From Atrichornis clamosus (taxonomy: Eukaryota > Chordata > Aves > Passeriformes > Menuridae): a DNA stretch of 64,000 bases. Below are positions 28,847 to 45,900 of this stretch, piece after piece (position 1 is the stretch's first letter; each line of letters starts with the position of its first letter). The position numbers and the translations under genes were made by a program. Under the pieces are notes generated by a model. The model searched no databases. It was not told the origin of the DNA and was given only the letters and a program-made list of their open reading frames with translations. The stretch is taken from positions 186,001 to 250,000 of the forward strand of contig WBMZ01008626.1 in NCBI GenBank assembly GCA_013400975.1, read 5' to 3'.

Positions 28847-30240
28847 ATTTTCCTTTCTGTGATTTTACATTGGTTGTCTTTAGCTAGCAATACTTTCCCC
28901 AAAGTCCAAGCTCTTTCATCTACCTGACTATTTTAGTGAATTTTATTTAATTATAGAAGGATAATGATATTAGAATCTGTCCAGAGAGCTTTTAGGAAAG
29001 ATTACAGGAAATATTAGTGCCATATTGCTTGAAGAACAATTTATCTGTCCCTATAAAACTTTTATTTTTTCTATTCTACTGCTGATGTAAACTTAGATGT
29101 TCCCAGTCAACCTCCTAGGAACAATTTATTCAAATGAAAGTGTGATTTTTCAGTTCAGCATCTTCCCTCCAGACGTCTATAACCACAATTAGCTTGATGA
29201 TTTTCTTTTAGATTCTGACATGATCAGGTGAGGGAGATGGAACTGGGTTTATATAGAAAAGGAAATTAATGCTCTTCTTATACCATTGTTTAAGAACCTG
29301 GGCCATTATGAAATCAAATAAAGCTTAAAAGAAAATAAAAACTACAACAGAGATTAAGTATTAATAAACTAAAATGTAGGGATTTTATGTGATAAATATG
29401 CAATATATGATAAAATACATACTATATAAATACTATCCTCAAAATAAAGTCTTAATAACAGCCTATTGCAGCTGTAGGAACAGCATTTTTTTCTTCATTT
29501 TTGGAAGGTAATCTCAAATGGTGAACAGCTATTGAGTAACCATCAAATTAGACTATAGAAAATCTGAAATGAAAATTTGAGAAAGAGAAACAAATCAGTA
29601 TGTAGGAAGTGTTCAGGATAAAGGAAAATAAGTTTTAGGAAAGAAACACGTGTATGAAACTTCAGTTCCTTTGTGGTAAGTAGTGTCATACCGTTATGAG
29701 AGAAGCCAATAATAATCTTGCAGGAAAACCAGATGTATTCAATAAATTCTTCTTATCTAATTTTGGAATGAAGCAGCAAAGCAAGGTTGTACCATTACAA
29801 CAAATACAAATTACAGTCCAGCGTGCCCTAACTAAGGATCAGCAGGTAGCAACATTTTAAAAACTAAACACTTAACAAGATGTCAACTTCTGCAGGTTTA
29901 TTAAAAATACCTCCAAAATAGAAAGATGTAGTTTACAAGCCATAAGTAAATAGAGTTGTGGATTCTCCTTTCTTTAAGTTCTTTGAGGAAGAGCTGTTGT
30001 CCTTCAGGAAAACACGCAAGCACAGTTTACTTGAATTAATGCCTGTGTTAAATATAATGTCTTCTATTTAAGACTCAACTAAATGGTAAAATTTTTATTT
30101 CCTATCAGAATCTTTATGAAATGAAAGGTCATACAAAACTACATATAACTGAAGTCTCAGTCACATTATGTTGACATAGCTAACAGTGAGAAGGAAGAAG
30201 CTACACCAAATGTTATACTGCTAGAACTTACAGAATTGAA

Positions 30241-30280
30241 GATATAATATCTAGGTCCAAGATATAATGTCTAGGTCCTA
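30241..30280. repeat. 20-bp tandem pair
   Basis: gatataatatctaggtccaa is followed directly by a copy with two substitutions (positions 9 and 19 of the unit). It lies within the 23495-38676 intron. Confidence 0.95.
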
Positions 30281-31578
30281 TCGGACTTGATATCGAAAAT
30301 GAAATATCAAGACCCACCATTGTGCTACCAGAATAGTGTTAATCAAGTAGAAAAAATTTGGTTTTTTCATTGCATAAACAGAAAAAAAATTCTTACTGAG
30401 GAGCATGATCATTAAAGAAAATTATGGACAAGATTAGAATTAGTCCTTAAGCAAATGTACATTTAAAATAGTAAAATATGGCTATCAAATATTTGTCTCC
30501 CTCCTGTTTTACTTTGGGTGCAACCCCAAATCTAATTTTCTCCTGGTTACTAGCACTTCAGAATATTGTGCAAACAAACCCATTTGGTTTGTGTGGGCAG
30601 TCACAGAGTTCAACAAACACATTTTAGAGACACATTACACCTCTGTTGAAAGAAGATCTTTTTTAGAAGCCCTGTGGCTTTAGTTGGATGACTAGAATTC
30701 AGATGAACAATGGAAACATAGTTAAAAGCTACAAATTCTTAAAATCTTTACCACAAGGATATTGCCTTACATCATGTATTATGACAGACTTCTGAAAAAA
30801 GATTTCTGCTAGTGCAGAGTGACTATAATTCATATGCTTTGTTCTCTTAGAGTCACCATTGAATACCCTGGGCTGTTTTACCAGGCAAACTTCTCTAGTG
30901 AGAAGAGTTTATTTACCATGTGACCTCAAGCACATGAGGAGTGGCATGGTTCTTGTTCTGAGGCGGTGCTACGACGAATGTTCTGAGCCTTGATTCATTA
31001 CAGTTTGACAAAGAAACAACATTTTCAGTGATTTTAATGGAAGAAAATCTATTCTTGGGTATGATGGATCATAGCAGAACCGACTCTCAAAATCCTTCTG
31101 TAACTGACAGATTGATTTGCTCTTTACTATTTGTTCTTACAGTGGAAAGTAATGGGATATTGAAGTCATATTGGAGAGGATATACTGTTTTACTTGGGTA
31201 AATTATTCATTAATATATTTTAAAAAATTGAAATTTGAAGGCATCATTTAAGTGGCTATTTTCATAACAAAAGTAACTTCCTCTGGGAGCAGATCATGGT
31301 GGGTGATAAAGCACTAACATGATATGTTCTATCAAACACCATACTTAGGCTGCTGTAGCCATTGCTGTGGACATGAACGGCGAGTAAGCCGATGTCAAGA
31401 CAGGGGGGTTATTTGTAACTCTTTATTGTATTGAGAACCCTTTAATTCAAATCATGAAACTGAACAAAAACCCACAAGCCTAAAAATTCAAAAGCCGCTT
31501 TCTTTTACCTGCTTCCATGATTTTTAGCCTTTGGGGTTCACCCTTTCAAGTTGCTTTCTCTAACTACGAGGGTGTTAA

Positions 31579-31600
31579 ACTGAGATTAGCTAATCTCAGT
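31579..31600. repeat. 22-bp perfect palindrome
   Basis: Centred on agct at 31588-31591, with arms actgagattag and its complement and no spacer. Intronic. Confidence 0.96.
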
Positions 31601-34600
31601 CCCACAGTAGTTGATACACCAGAAAAGGATCACATATCGTGATCTTCATAATAACACAATAAACACTGGAAATACTTTATTTCTTAGAAACTATGCTCCG
31701 TCTTTTGAAAACAGACTCAATCCCTGAACATAACAAATGGCTAAAATATATTTTATTGACTTTTCTACAAAGGAAAATACAGACTTTAGGGTCTTGAAAG
31801 AAAAGCAAAAATCTTAAATATATGTGAAAAATGGACTGTTAGATCTGCTTTGAAAATAAGCTGGTATTTGTGACTGCAGAATTGTGCGAGTTTCTACACG
31901 GGCAATTTTCTTAATAGAATCTGCAGAAATATGGCAGAAAGAAGAAATTCCAAAGACTAAAGAAACATCATCCTATGATGTAACTTTTCACTAAATTCAA
32001 CGTGTGTGAAGCAGACATAGTTGTTGGGTATTTCATGAACAGAGTTCACTTCAAACAATGTTGCAGAAAACAATGCTAAGGTCACATAAGTAAAACATTC
32101 AGTGAGCAGTAGCATAACTGCTTCACTCATTTCCTCTTTTTGACCAGTTACAAGGGGGAAACCTGAAATATTTTTTTCAGAATTCATCTCATACATTTTG
32201 ACAGCAATTCACAGACACTAGCCATAAATCATAAAAAAAGTAGGAAAAAGGACCACGTGCTAATTCAGAAAAGATATGGTAAACTATTAAGCATCTAATA
32301 ATTTCCTTGGAAATTACCTAGATTGTTAATTAAAAGACTTCATTCTTATTGAAATATATAGCATTATTTTACCATTGTGTTACAGGATAGTACACATAAA
32401 TACATAAATTTTTGTGATTGTGACTCTAACTCAGGTTGGTTGTACTCTATATAGAAGCGGAGTTTTTATTTTACATACCTACATAGCAGAATGGAAATTA
32501 CATAAAATCTATTGCTATTGCATTTCCCAGTGTGTGGATTGACTATAGCTGAAGCAAATGATTTGTCACACTGCTTTTTATTTTTTTTACAGTAGCACCA
32601 CAATTTAGAGAAAAAAGATGAGTCATTTCTTAAGTGCTCTTAGCACTCTTAAGTGCTTAGAAAGCCTGTCACTCTGATGTCACAAGTCTCATTGCAAAGT
32701 AGGAAATAGGATAGGAAAATAAAATGTCTGAAGAGATTCATTTAGGACAGCTGAGAAGTGGAACAGTGACTGTATTTGCCAGAAGCACAGATGCAGAATA
32801 TCTTCACCCAGCTGTTGGCTGCCTACTAAGCTCCACCCAAAACAGTAAGGAATTGCATATGGTAAATGCTGCATATTTTCTCTTATACTCATGAAGTTCC
32901 CATCATCTTACATGTGTTTTTTAATAGGCCTTTATCCTGCATAATTCTCTTTCTTAGTTTTAGATATTACTTCACAAACTCAGACGTCAGAATGGAGCCT
33001 GTTCAGTACTTCTTGGATTTTACCTTTAATTTTGATGGTACTTCCACAATACATAAGGTTCCCTTCCTGTAAGCAGTTCACCAGTAGTTTACATCAATGT
33101 CATTCATTTAGGCTTCAGGAGAAGCAGGAATTCTCAGATGAACAGTTTTCTTGACTCCCAATTTCAGAAGTAGCAAGCAACATTTTGGGACAGTGATTTC
33201 TTAAATCTTTGGTTAGATCTACAAGTAGACATTTTTCTATTCCATGAGAACCCGGGTAATGATGTGTAACATTGAAATCACACCTCTGTAAATAAAGAGG
33301 AGTCAACAGAGTAAAATTTTCAGAGTACCTTCATTATCATAACATTTATCTGCATCTACCTGAAGACACAGAAATATTTCCATGAAATAATCACTTCTTG
33401 TGGTTTATGCTTGTCTCCTTTATGACCAGGTTGATGTTTTTGTGTTTGGAAACAGCATCTTGTGTGCAGACAAGCATCTCTGCTCCTTACAGAGTGTGCA
33501 AGGAGGGTTATTGGAAAAATGTCTAACATTACAGTGGTTTTGCCCACCTCAGTTTGATGCTTTGAGTGAGAATCTTTAGGAAACTTATTACTGCTTTTCA
33601 GAATAAATATATTGTAGTGTTTTTTCACATTACTAGATAATCCATAGACTATGAACATTTTATTATGACTTTCCCTCTCAAATATTAGGCATATCAGCAG
33701 TGTCACTCTGTTTTCATGTTTTGTTCATATGCATTCATAGATCAGACCATTTGTTGCTTAGAAATAAATTCCCAGAGATAATTTCAAACCACTCACTTGC
33801 TATTTTCCTGAATTTTAGGATATCACAGCCTGAAAGCACACTTTCTAAAATACGATTCAAAACACTTCCATTTCCTTTCCAAATACACAAATTATCTTAA
33901 ATGTAAGGTCTCCCAAACACAGAAATTGTTTTAAATGACCTGTGCACTTGCAAAGATAGGAAATGGTAATCATTTTAATAATATAAAAGAACATAAAAGA
34001 AAAAAAGAAAACAAACCTTCCATTTTAAAGCAATCTAGTAAAATTTATGGCATTTAATATTTCCTCAACTTATTCCAACAAATTTCATTCAACATATATT
34101 ATTTTCAGTACAATAATATGTACACTTGAATGACTGTGCAAGTCATGAATGATGATATGAATTTCTGCTGGGTTTATACCATATTTTTAAATGTCTACAT
34201 ATTAAACGTCTGAGACTCAAGGACTTAATATGATTTAAAACAGTTTTTGAAAGATTTTGAGTAATTTATTTTTGTGATAGATACTAATGGCCCTACAAGT
34301 CCCTTTAATCTAGAGTATCATGCCACACAAATCAGAGCTTTACTGCTTTTAAACATGCTGCTTTAAAAAACAGAAACTGATGATCAAACATTTTGTTAAA
34401 TAACATTTAATTAGAGAGAGAGAGAAATATGTATATAAAGAGAAGAAATATTAGTATAAATCATGATCAATTTTCTCTCTTGAAAGCGCAAGCCATAAGT
34501 AAAGTCTTCAGATGGGTGTGTGTGTGGAGAGTGGAGGAAGGGATGGATATGTGGGGTTTTTTTCCACAAATGGCAAAGTAGTACACAGCAGAAAATCACT

Positions 34601-35830
34601 TAAATAACTGTTGCCAGTCTGTTTATAAAAAGTGTCATTATATAGCCATCATTAGTATCCAGTGTTTGTCTTCCACTAAACACTAGATGATCCACAAATA
34701 GAAAATTGAGTTCTTTTTATAGTTGTTCCTGGCCACCTTAGGATATAAAATACTCAGACAACTTTGATTTTATTCAGCAAATAATGCATTACCCTGGAAA
34801 GCCTATACATATTTTCACTGAACCATTGCATTGATCACAGCTCTTGTTGGGTTCATCCTATTCAAATAGTCCTGTGAGTGAACAATAAAGTATTGATCAT
34901 ATTTCAGGTATTGTTGCTTTCTTCAATTGAGACATTCAATAAAGTTTTAAAAATGCAAAACAGATAAAGAAAGACAGTATCTGAAAACTGGAATGAAACT
35001 GTTGCAGAAATTAAAACACTACACTAGTTATGGAACAGTAAAGTTATTCAATAGGAAGGTTATTACTAGTGAAATTGAGTTGGTGAGAGATTCTCCCACC
35101 TTTTTTCTCCAGAAGAAAGAAAGCTTTAAAAGTATTATTGAAAAGTAACCAAGACCCCTTTATGCTTCTTAGAAATATGGATATTTAGGCTCCCAGACAT
35201 ACCTATTCAGAAATGAAGGACACAGCTACTGCCTATGCAAATACAAGGGCATAAATTTTGAAGCAAATAGTGCACTAAAGCAGGTAATACCCCTCAGCAG
35301 CTGAAACACTTTTTATGTGTTTGTTTAAATACATTAATACCAAAAATTTTTCCTCTGGACTTTATGATTTTTGAATACATAAAACAATCAAAAAATTATA
35401 CAACTAAACTAGCTTTACTCTATCTTCAGTTAGAGGAAGCAAAAGATTTATTTACAGGGATTGTTAGAGAAGGTTTTCAAACATAACAAAGGAAAACAGA
35501 TATGAAATTACGTGCGAACATTACATCACAAAAGTTATCAGAGCACTGGCATAGGCAGGAAACATCAAGTGAAAAACTTAATTTGAAAACCCCTAATTAC
35601 ATTTCCCCTTCAACCTCTTCCCTGAAGATGTCACAAAATGGGTTGTTATTATTAATGTTTATCTTCTATGTTTTAGAGACCTTTAAAGGCTAAAGCAGTT
35701 AAATTTCTAGCTAGATGTACCATTTTTTCATAAATAATTTAATTTGTATCAATACTCTTACTTGTGAGCACCCCAAATCAGAAGAACACTTCCATATGTA
35801 TTTTTAACATGATTAAGCATAGGCTGACAC

Positions 35831-35960
35831 GATCACAGAATCACAGAATAAGCTGAGTAGGAAGGGACCCACAAGGATCATCAAGTCCAATTCCTGACCC
35901 TGCACAGGACCATCCCCAAGAGCCACACCAGGTGCCCAAGAGCATAGTCAGCCTTGGATA
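35831..35960 (-). mobile_element. CR1 LINE 3'-end fragment
   Basis: The plus strand begins gatcacagaatcacagaata, the reverse complement of the CR1 3' terminal ATTCTGTG octamer repeats. It is followed by agctgagtaggaagggaccc, acaaggatcatcaagtccaa, ccctgcacagga and a ccaagagccacacca-like stretch, all typical of the CR1 3' UTR in birds. The element therefore lies on the minus strand with its 3' end at about 35831. Similarity fades near 35960, so this is a 5'-truncated and diverged copy, as is usual for CR1. No target-site duplication is obvious. It is the best evidence for a sauropsid, probably avian, genome. Confidence 0.85.
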
Positions 35961-38653
35961 GGACAAAAAGATTTTTTTAGCCTCTGATCTTGTTAAAACT
36001 TTTCTGCTTAAAGGAAACCCTTAGCCTCTACAGTTATGACCCTTGAACTTATGTATGGACAATATCTCTCCCTTTTATTGTCATATTTTTTATTGTCATA
36101 TCTTCTTGCCCTTTGATAACACAGCTAAAAACAAAGACCCTGTAAAGTCCAAATAAGTATTTATGCAAACTGTGCTCATATAAGTAATATTACTCCATGA
36201 TCTCAGAAATCTGAATAAAATCAAAGTAGTTCTCTAGTTCTCCAATCCACGCCTACTTTTGTGATGCCTTGATCTGTGACTATGGAGCAGTAACACAGCT
36301 GAAGACCCTGTCTCCGACAGATCTCCCCACTGGCTCTCTGAGGAAGCAGCATTATAAGAAGAATTTTACTCAGCATTTCTCATTGACTTTTCTCAGAGAA
36401 CATAGATCATCAAAGGTGATCTTGTCAGAGCCACAGTGCAACAAATGCCCTGAAACTTATGCTTGAATTTAAGTATGCTGTCAATCTTACTACTTTCAAT
36501 ACAGTTACACATGTTCTGAGATATATTAATTCAACATTTTAACAGAAAAGGGACCTTGGAGAGATGATTATAAACACACTATTTTCTTTAAATTCACTGC
36601 AGAGATTTAAATGCAGTATGAGAATGTCCTGAAAATACTCCATAAAACTTTCCTCTGAGCTGCAGATTTAAAAGAGATAATAACCCTAGAAAAAAAATTA
36701 TTCTGGGGAAAATTGAGCCATGATTCAAACTGTGTGGGAGGAATATTGGCCCGCTACAGGACAGTGTTTGTGGTTACCAGTAACATGATTAGGCAAAGTC
36801 TTTTCTAGCACTTCATACACATTTCTTCCAATGTATTTAGTTACAGCCATAGTTTGATATACTGGGCTACAGACCTAAAAATCTAACAGGAAAATAAGAA
36901 GTAAAATTTACAGAAAATCTTCTTCATTTTATTTTTCTTACCCAGCTACTCTATTAATCATAGAGATGCCATTGCTTTTGACTTACTGTTATAAACACTC
37001 CATATTTCCAGCAAAATATGTAACCAGAAAAGTAACACTGGAGCAGTTCACCATCTGTCTTGTTTCAAATGAATACTACAGCACATAAATCAGTTAGATA
37101 CAGATTATACTTTCCTGTGCTTATATTCAAATAAACACATTTATAACACAAACCAGTTATCTACACCATTATAAAAGTATAGTAACCTTGAGTCTACTCT
37201 TTTTACAAAGTTGCCCAGGTACATCAAGTGGAAATATTTCGTTTTGTATCCTTAATGCAACATGGAGTAATTTATGGCTGACTAGGGTCACAACATCCCT
37301 CTTATTATGCAAGACAAAAGATGATCCTTGATGATCTGCTCTGCAGAATGCAAGTTTCTTACTGCAGTGCTTGAGTACCTTTAAATGTGAATTGCTTGCA
37401 TTAACATGACAGAGTCCACCAAGGTCTAATAGTGAGCATAAAAAGGAAAAGTAGACCTTAAATCTAAAGACAAAACAGTGACCAAAGGATGAAACAAATA
37501 TTTATCCATCATAACATCTGATTCTTCTATCAACCATATCACCTACTAGTCCTACTCTCTACAATAAAACTGACAGAGAAATGAAATAAACTTTACAAAA
37601 TTTTCATAAGAAAAACTTCTGAGCTATTGCTTAGCTTTTCTGATGTTTCAATTTTCTTTAGTTCTCCTAGAGAAGGTCATAATATTGCTTTTAATGTTTG
37701 AGCTAAGCTATATTTTTTCAAGAAAAAATAAAAAAAGTTAAAGTGGAAAAGAAGTTTCAAACCTGAGAATTGTATTCTTTTTTTCATTTTCTTTCTCTCT
37801 TAGAATCCATCCAAGTCCTTTTCATATTCAAGAAAGACATACTAAATTTTGCTTATTTATTAAAAGTAATAGCTTCTCCACCTACATCTTAGCAACAGGT
37901 CTGAGCTATGGTCTGTCAGTGTGACAGCACTGAGTCGTATCATAGCAGTAAAAACTTTGGGAAAAATCTGTATGACTCTACTCAGGAATTCTTTTACATA
38001 TTCAGAAATAAATTGAAAAAAATGATATTACCAAAAAAAAAAGAAATTTCTTTGCTGCGAAGCCATTATTAAGTATGACCTAGTCTTCTTTTTAATTCTT
38101 AAAATATATAAGAATTAAATGGATAATGGAAATTAAAAGTTTAGGGAAGGGATCAGATGACAAACTCCAACCTCTTAAATTCTATCCCACTTTGCAGTAT
38201 AGCATATTGATGTTATACACTTACATTTTTCCAGTATGAGTTTTAATCTTATGTCACTATCTAAAAAAATCTATTCAGCTTGTGGTCCATGGTTCTTCTC
38301 AGTGTTTGTGAAATAAAACACAAAAACAGAAACAACAATGTAGATTATGAACAAAACTGTAGCAATTCCAGGGCACTTTCCTATGGGAAGCTTTTAGGTC
38401 TCCACAGGGTGAAACAATGGTTTTCATTCTTCCTTGAGGCCAAAAGTCTCTTTAGAGTAACTAGTTTAGCAGAACTACCCCAATCAATTTAAGGTAAAAA
38501 AAAAAAAGAAAAAAAAAGATGATCTAAAGTTCAGATAAAATATCAAACCACACAGCTAAAATTGATTTTCTTTAAAGTCATGAAAGTGGTGATTATTTCC
38601 TTTTCTATATTATACATTCTGTGAAAACCGTAAATGTCAGAAGAGAGACCTCA

Positions 38654-41038
<2,385 letters not shown>

Positions 41039-41166
41039 ATTATTAATTTTTAATTTGTTTTTCTCTCTTCTTTGTAGATGTCCAGAGATATGATAAAGGA
41101 CAGCTCTACTACGTCTGCGTGCTGACTCAAAATGCGATCCTGCTCTTCCTCTTCCTTTCCATTTTT
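41039..41166 (-). CDS. KCNH8: KCNH8 coding exon, post-PAS cytoplasmic linker (probably exon 4)
   Basis: This exon has no long open reading frame and was found by reading the reverse complement. The acceptor is ttctgcag|AAAAATGG and the donor is ATTAATAAT|gtaggt. It is 128 nt, entering in phase 1 and leaving in phase 0. It reads [19 protein letters not shown] then [19 protein letters not shown] and ends [30 protein letters not shown] is the hallmark linker between the PAS domain and S1 in KCNH8, and the basic stretches are typical of this cytoplasmic region. KINN joins NVFVDKP of the next exon exactly as expected for the family. Phase agreement on both sides makes the assignment firm. The donor overlaps a second GT four bases downstream (see findings). 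Confidence 0.94.
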
Positions 41167-42480
41167 CTGCAGAACAGAAGTGAGATTCTATTATAGACCA
41201 GGAAAAAGCACTTTAACCTTTGGGACCTGAACTACTGACATTTCAGACATCGGTAGAAATGTAAATATTATGCACACTTTTTCTTTTAATCTTTTGCAGT
41301 AAAGAAAAAAAATCCCCTCTCATGAAGGGCAAATGAAAATCACTGTAAAGTTTTAATTGTCAAATGCTTTCACACATCTCAGAAGCAATTAATTGCAACA
41401 TATGAGATCACAAATAAGCTAAATGTACTCTCTGTTTTTTCAGAATGTAGAGATTACTGACCAGAGGGAAGCATGGCTAGAAGTAACCACTGAAAATATT
41501 CTTGAGTTGATCCTACTCTCTCTTATTTTAGGGAAAGAAAAAAAATCTCTTGTGGTGTACTTTTTAAAAACAAATAGTCTGACTTGTACTAGGCTTCCAT
41601 TATGTCAGAATATGCTAATTGGTAAGCTTGCTCATTAGTAATTACCAATTCTTACATTCATGCATTTAGATTTCTTTTCCCACCACATGGTCACTGACAC
41701 AATCACTTGACATATTCCTTGGTGACATGAAACCCATTAAGAGTAAAGACTGAACATTATTTTGGAAAGGTTTGTGGTTTTTACCTCCATTCAGATGTCT
41801 GTAATTGTCAATCATGGGAACAAATTTTGTTCTTGCTTATAAAGCAGTAAATTCAAAGTAACTCCAGTCACTCTGATGGAATTGCAGTGAATTGATGCCA
41901 GAGTAAATGAAAGTAGACATTTTGTGATGTGTCAGGATTAAGAAAAAAGAAATTATAGGAATAAAAGAAGAAACTGTCTGTCAAGGAGGTTTAATTAAAG
42001 TCAATTCAATGCATACAGATTAAGGGGAAAAAATTAACAAAACACAAAACTAATTAACAGAGCCAGAATTTAACAGCAAGTAAAATAGCTACATCTTGAA
42101 ACCTTGAAAAGCAATAAAGATTTGCATTATAGAAGACTGATGTATTTTTGGCTTGACAACACAAAACCATACATAACAAAAAGTGTAGGAAGAGAAACTT
42201 TCCAAACTTCTCAGTGAAGAAGGTTTCATGTATTACGTGCAAGAACACTCTCCAGTTGAGGATTGTTTAACAAGTCAGTATAGAGAAGGGGAGAAAAAAA
42301 AAGAAAAATAGAGAAGGAAAAACCTTTTCACTGCAAAGCCAAATAGCTACTCAAAAGTTGAAGGAGACAGATGGAGAAACCTCCTACTTTCTTATCTCCA
42401 GCATATACTGGTGTCAGCTACAATGAAGAAAGACAAAAAAAACCCATTTCAGAAAAGACCCAACTAAATCAATGTTGATT

Positions 42481-42495
42481 AAAAAAAAAAAAAAA
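42481..42495. repeat. A15 homopolymer
   Basis: Fifteen consecutive A in the 41167-52717 intron. Confidence 0.95.
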
Positions 42496-42968
42496 CCAGC
42501 TCAATTGTTAAACCATTTAAAACTCAAACTAAATTTTAAGTGTTAAATTCTGGGTAAGAACAAGGTGCTTATCTGTTTCTCTGAGAGAAAATGAATTTAA
42601 TTCTATTTAATTGGGTCCCCACTGTAGTATCAGTCAGTTATAGTCGTCTGGGTTTGCCATATGAATTTGAAATTATCTTTAAAACTATTTACAGGCCTCT
42701 CTTTTTCCCCTTTCTCAACCTAAACTTCCATGCTGGATGAGGCCACTCAGTTTAGTGCTTCCAAAAGTAATCAATAAAATAGGCTTCAGATCTGCTATGA
42801 TGCAGGCTGAGAAAATACTTTTCCTGGATTTCTGACTGGAAAAGCTTTTGAGATGCTTCAGCTAAAGGCTTCATCCTCACACTGTACCGTACCTAACACC
42901 TGTCTTTGTCCTTAGTCCACCAAGCCTACGGTAGTCCATCCCGGCAGATGGCAGATGAAACAGCCTTG

Positions 42969-42987
42969 GTGATGTGATGTGATGTGA
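42969..42987. repeat. (GATGT)n short array
   Basis: Nearly four copies of the pentamer gatgt. Confidence 0.85.
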
Positions 42988-45900
42988 GACCCACACTGAG
43001 CTGTGTTGCAGAAGGCAGGCATGGTGCCTTCAGGTGGAGTCTCTTTGAGTACTTTCAGCATCCCCAGAAATACAAATCTCTTTCAGTGTGGAAGTGGAGC
43101 TCTGTACCTCTGGACAACCTTGGAAGTCTTCTCTTTACCCCTGCTAGGTCTCCCGTGCCATCTTAAATATATTCTTTAAATATATCCTTTCAATAGCTCA
43201 CTTTTACAAAATAGCATGCAAATTTCAAGTTATGGATACACAATTGCCTGATACAGTGGTGCTATAATGCAGGTTTTTTCTTAATAACTCCTAAACCTAT
43301 ATGTGCCTTATTCTCACATGCTGAACTGTCTATAATTCTATCTCTTTCCAGAATCACAATGGAGACAGTCCATGCCACGAGACTATGGAAACAGTCAATG
43401 CACACATACACAGTTAGTAATTTCTTTTTTACCTATGTATTTACTGACACAGATTTTTCATTTTTCTATTCACTCTTTAAATGAAGACAAGTTCCTTACA
43501 AGACTTCAAAATTTATCTTCCAGCAGCCTGATAATTTTTGGCTTTACGCAGATACCATCTCTCCTACCTAGGTTTAGAGTTTCACTCACTAAGAATGTTG
43601 TGCTCATTAACCTGCTCAGGCTGCAGGGCTTGATATGGCACTTAGAACCATTCCAGTTGCATATTTTCACAGCAAGTGACTACCATCACATGCTGATTCC
43701 ACTATTTGCAAAGGATTAATGCTACCTTTATGTTAATATTAAAAGTCACTCAATTCCTGGAAACAGAAAAGCATGCATTAATTAGGAAAGCGTGACACTC
43801 ATTATGAAGTAATAATATTTTTCTTTCCAAACAGAAGTGGCAAAAAGTTTTTTATGGTTGATATTAGCAGTGAAAAAAATGTGAATTTCTTGTGAAGATA
43901 AGATGCCATCAGAACATGTGTCAATAGCTTATAACATAAATCAGTGAATGAAAGTTGTGAATTCTCCTGCTTTCTGGTCTCCTAATGGCTTTAGGAAAAG
44001 AGGCAATCCTGAGACTAACTAAACTACATTATCCACCAGGTGTGCCTCTACATGTGTGTGACCATCTCCTATAACCTTCCTTCTTATCCTGTCATACTCA
44101 GTTTACAGCTCACTATTCTGGAAGAGACAGTTCATTTTTTATAAAGACCCATCTGTTTCTCTCTGGTTCTTCAAAAAATGAGGTACCTGACAGACTTACT
44201 TTTAAAATTTTTTTTTTCATGGTTGGTCTTAGAAAAATGATACAAGAATAAATACAACCATAAGCAGTCCTCATACGCAGTCCTCAAAAAACCCAAACCA
44301 AACCATCAAGAAAATTCTGAAGGAGACAATTGGGGTAAAGCAATTCTGAATTAACACAAAAAAACACCCTCTAAAACCAGATTATATGGAAGGATTTTTT
44401 CTTGCCTTTTTAAAATCTTTAGCAATTTTTCAGTTATTATTCAGGGGATAGCACACCAGCGGTTGCCAATAAAGAGAAAACTGATAAAAGTCTTCTTTGG
44501 TATCAATGACAGAATAAAAGCACTACCATGGGCAAGTGGCTGCAGGAGTTCTGTTGGCTACATGACACATTCTTTCTGTCAACAACACCCAACAATTCAC
44601 ATAACTGTTTGCTGTATGGTGGATCCAGGCTAGCCTCTAGCTGTTTTTTTAATCCTGTTAAATGATTAACTGATTCAATAAGAAGATGTACTTAACACAC
44701 ATACCAGCTATACACTGTAAACATTATTACAGAACATTTTTTAAAGGGGCCAATTTTACACAGAATCAGCAGTATGATTATCATAATTTTAGTACTATGC
44801 CTTCAGAGATAATTCAGCTTTGAACAGAAAGAGAAAAGAAGCAATAATACATATTACTATTAATGTTTTTATGAATCAGAAAGACCTTTAAACAGTGGCA
44901 TGCTTATGAGATGAAAAATCATTAAACACATTTTGGGCTGCTGGCCCTTCCACTATTAAGAAAAAAAAAAAGCTATGTGGAAACAGACACACAAAGCCAG
45001 AAAAAGGGTTCTTTTTCCTCTTCCATTTTGGTGGTTAATGGGTGTACACCCCTAAATAAACAAAAAAATAATCCTTTTAGATGCCTGTATTTGGGCCTAT
45101 CTCACAAAATTCAGACTTGGGGAAAAAAAAAATCTAAGAAGACAAACTTTTCTTCAACTGCTTCCAATACACTGAATTTCAGTGGAAGAACTCTAAAAGT
45201 GAATTACTTTAAGCTATTTTCTCATTTATAAATACTACTGCCAAAAAGTTACACAACACTTATAATGAAGTAAAATACTTCAAGTCAAAAATAGCTATTT
45301 CATAATTGTGTAAAAATAGTTTATTTGCCAGTTTTCTACTGCTACTACTCTAAAGTTATCTCACAAATGGGAAAATTGTCGTTTTTATCATGCCATCAAA
45401 TTTGAAACACGTCTATTTATTCAACAGAAGGGAGTGGTCACATGTAGCTCTTACAGAAATAAATGTAGCGTTAAATTTACAGCTCGGTCATCACTCACTG
45501 CCAGCTGGTTTTTGATGTGACTGTCATTTCCTGGAATAATTTGTATTTCCCACAGTGAATTCCCACAAAACTCATGAGACAGTGATATGCTCATTTATCA
45601 CTATGAACAAAAACATAACAGTAATAATAAAGAGAATATTTGAAATACTTTTCAAGAACTCCTAGAATTTAAATAATTCCAATTATTTAAGTCACCAAGA
45701 ATCTTTTCATTCACTTCAACAAGTGTTGATGTCTCTTTCTCTGCAAGAATGTAGTATTTAAGGACATAATATCACTGAACCTAAGGCTTTTCTTTTTCCT
45801 TTAATTCCGTGAATTGAATAATGTATTTTATTTTCTGATATTTTGTCCTCCAGAATGTTCAGAAAAAGATGATAATAATTTCAAAGTCATTCATCTTTGC

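Noticed and set aside
32630..32662. Repeated taagtgct/agcactctt motif that looked like a palindrome
   Set aside because: The arms do not pair exactly; it is a short imperfect direct and inverted repeat with little weight.
33356..33706. Minus-strand 116-residue open frame
   Set aside because: It has no recognised domain, its composition is random-looking, and it shows no suitable splice sites in phase with the gene.
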